From the NCBI GenBank assembly GCA_964393895.1, contig CAYMWP010000165.1, positions 1 to 8,843 of the forward strand: a DNA stretch of 8,843 nucleotides. Direction: 5' to 3'. Shown here piece by piece: positions 7,349 to 8,843 of the stretch. The position numbers were made by a program, and so were the translations under genes. The notes beneath the pieces are model-generated. The model did no database searches, was not told the DNA's origin, and saw only the letters and a program-made list of their open reading frames with translations. The stretch comes from B4-G1 sp964393895 (GTDB lineage: Bacteria; Chloroflexota; Anaerolineae; B4-G1). Each line of letters opens with the position of its first letter. Within the stretch, counting starts at the first letter, position 1.

Positions 7349-8767
7349 ATGGCCCAACGCCGTTTCGTGGCTCTGACCTTTCTCCTGGCGCTGGCGCTGC
7401 GGTTGGCGCCCGTCCTGCTCGCCCGAGATCTGCCCATCGGCCTGGACGACATGTTCCAGTACGACATGCTGGCCCGCTCCATCGTCGCCGGGAACGGCTA
7501 TCGCTGGTACGCCGAAAAAGACCTGGCGCTGATCCAACGATACGTCTTGATGGAATTACCCGCCGAGTACGATCCGCGCGGCGTACCGACCAGCTTTCGA
7601 GCGCCCGGCTACCCCGCCTTCCTGGCCCTGGTTTACGCCGTCTGCGGCGTGGGGCCGCACCGCTTCTTTGCCGCCCGTCTGGCCCAGGCGGTGTTGGGAG
7701 CCACGCTCGCGCCGCTGACCTGGGCGCTGGCGCGGCAACTTTGGTTTGGGGAACGGACAGCGCGCCGGGCCGCCATCGTCATTGCCCTCTTCCCGCTTCT
7801 CGCCATCTACCCGCTGGCGCTGGCGAGCGAGAACCTATTTGTCCCATTACTGGCGCTCTCGCTGGCGCTGGTGCTGCGGGCCGACGAACGAGGGGAAGCA
7901 CGCGACTATGCTCTGGCCGGGTTCGTCCTGGGGCTGACCGCGCTGACCCGCTCCATCGTCGCCGGGTTCGTGGCGCTGGCGGCGCTGTGGGGATGGTGGG
8001 GATCGCGGGAAAAGAGCGCCGGATTTCGTAACGCCGCCCTGCTGATTTCGTGCTTCCTGCTGGTCACTGTGCCCTGGGCGGCGCGCAACACGCTGCTACA
8101 CGGCCGGCCAACCTGGATCGAGACCACCCTGGGTTACAATATGTATCTCGGATATCACCCCCAGTCCAGCGGTACTTTTCAATACGGCATCTCGCTCGAC
8201 CTGCTGCCCATCCTCGACGACGGCGAACGGCACGACCGGGGAATGGAGGGATTCTGGTCGTTCCTGCGCGCCGCCCCTGGTCGCGTGCCCTACCTGATGG
8301 CGCGCAAAGTGGGCTATTTGTGGGGATTGGACAAGCGGGCGCTGATCTACTTTTACGGCAACAACTTTGTCGGACGCTGGCCGGGCTGGCTGCTAGGGCT
8401 GGTTTTCCTGCTCGCCTGCGGGCCGTTGGTCGCGTTGGCCCCCGCCGCAGCCGGAGGGTTGACCTGTGGGCAGTTGGAGCGGCGCAAAGGGTTCGTCGCG
8501 CTGCTCCTGATCTATTACACCGGCGTGCACGCGCTCATCCTGTCCGCGTCCCGTTTCCACGTCCCCCTGCTGCCGGTGATCGCCATACTGGCCGCCTACG
8601 CCTTTACCCAGCGGCCCTGGCGCGAGTCTCGTCGCTGGCAGCGCGGGCTGGCCGTTCTGTTGATCACGCTGCTGTTACTGAACTGGGGCCTGGAGATAGC
8701 GCGGGACTGGGATACCCTGGTCGCGCTCTTCGGCCCCCGGGGATACCGTCTGGGCCTGCCATACTGA
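7349..8767 (+). CDS. GT39-like (ArnT/PMT-type) integral membrane glycosyltransferase
   Basis: This 472-residue polytopic membrane protein has the layout of GT-C fold glycosyltransferases, which move a sugar from a lipid-phosphate carrier to an acceptor outside the cytoplasm. After an N-terminal membrane segment (about 5-25) comes an acidic loop, GLDDMFQYDMLARSI (31-45), where these enzymes keep their catalytic aspartate. The FRAPGYPAFLALVYA segment (83-97) is typical. Further hydrophobic segments lie near 111-130, 140-178, 188-216, 228-245, 346-366, 382-400, 405-420 and 433-449. The SENLFVPLLALSLAL and SRFHVPLLPV stretches match the family style. The ATG lies 15 nt after the HD stop with only a weak purine stretch (GAGAG) upstream, so coupling is possible. 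The acceptor and sugar cannot be told from sequence; a substrate such as lipid, glycan or protein is open. Confidence 0.82.
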   Translation: MAQRRFVALTFLLALALRLAPVLLARDLPIGLDDMFQYDMLARSIVAGNGYRWYAEKDLALIQRYVLMELPAEYDPRGVPTSFRAPGYPAFLALVYAVCGVGPHRFFAARLAQAVLGATLAPLTWALARQLWFGERTARRAAIVIALFPLLAIYPLALASENLFVPLLALSLALVLRADERGEARDYALAGFVLGLTALTRSIVAGFVALAALWGWWGSREKSAGFRNAALLISCFLLVTVPWAARNTLLHGRPTWIETTLGYNMYLGYHPQSSGTFQYGISLDLLPILDDGERHDRGMEGFWSFLRAAPGRVPYLMARKVGYLWGLDKRALIYFYGNNFVGRWPGWLLGLVFLLACGPLVALAPAAAGGLTCGQLERRKGFVALLLIYYTGVHALILSASRFHVPLLPVIAILAAYAFTQRPWRESRRWQRGLAVLLITLLLLNWGLEIARDWDTLVALFGPRGYRLGLPY

Positions 8768-8843
8768 CCAACCTGACGTTTGATGCTAAATGCAGCGATG
8801 CATAAATTCGTTCCGCTTTGCGCCGGCCCGCACCGCGGGCTGA
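8768..8843. other. Trailing intergenic end with GC-rich hairpin
   Basis: After the glycosyltransferase stop, 76 nt remain. An ATG at 8798 opens a frame that runs 15 codons to the window edge, but it has no ribosome binding site and I do not call it a gene. GCCCGC/GCGGGC with a 3-nt loop (8826-8840) forms a strong 6-bp hairpin. It could be the stem of a terminator, but the expected U tract would lie beyond the window. An imperfect direct repeat, GATGCTAAAT/GATGCATAAAT, lies at about 8782-8807. Confidence 0.35.

Noticed and set aside
8050..8805. Second open frame inside the glycosyltransferase gene
   Set aside because: It is an Arg/Ala-rich shadow frame without hydrophobic segments or known motifs, overlapping a clear membrane protein gene.

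Overview
The window reads as a piece of bacterial chromosome with GC-rich, Arg/Ala-rich genes, all on the + strand, and no phage, transposase, CRISPR array, rRNA or tRNA that I can see. The gene content fits a member of the Chloroflexota (Anaerolineae-like): an Nuo-type complex I with fused NuoC and NuoD, a PSP1/RicT protein, an M20D amidohydrolase, a GCS2-type carboxylate-amine ligase, and short palindromic repeats between genes. That assignment is an inference from gene content and style, not a demonstrated one.

Region by region: positions 1-425 are non-coding and visibly AT-richer than the rest. They hold a CTCTGTG microrepeat and, near the end, a good sigma70-type promoter (-35 TTGCCC, 17-nt spacer, -10 TAGAAT). 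Next comes a tightly packed operon: nuoB (426-1046), a fused nuoCD (1049-2806), nuoI (2806-3378) and ricT (3375-4202). The joins are a 2-nt gap, a 1-nt overlap (TAATG) and a 4-nt overlap (GTGA). The intergenic gap 4203-4356 is largely filled by an 84-bp structure with perfect 18-bp inverted arms and three small hairpins tiled across its loop; it may end the first operon.

A second co-directional run follows: an M20D metallo-amidohydrolase (4357-5538), a 31-nt near-perfect hairpin (5542-5572), a GCS2/YbdK-family carboxylate-amine ligase (5583-6680), an HD-domain phosphohydrolase (6677-7333) and a GT39-like membrane glycosyltransferase (7349-8767). The HD gene is the oddest coding feature. Its first metal-binding histidine lies upstream of every ATG, GTG or TTG in frame, and the best start is a CTG that overlaps the ligase stop codon (CTGA), 8 nt after an AGGAG.

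Functionally, NuoB, NuoCD and NuoI form the Fe-S/quinone connecting module of complex I, which carries electrons to cluster N2 and the quinone site. The membrane subunits (A, H, J-N) and the NADH-oxidising module (E, F, G) are not next to them, so they must be encoded elsewhere or replaced. RicT, itself expected to be an Fe-S protein, is translationally coupled to this set. In the second run an amide-bond hydrolase sits next to an ATP-dependent amide-bond-forming ligase; their shared substrate, if any, is unknown. I found no clear new defence or mobile system. The items most worth checking are the CTG start, the nested palindromic element and the intergenic hairpin.
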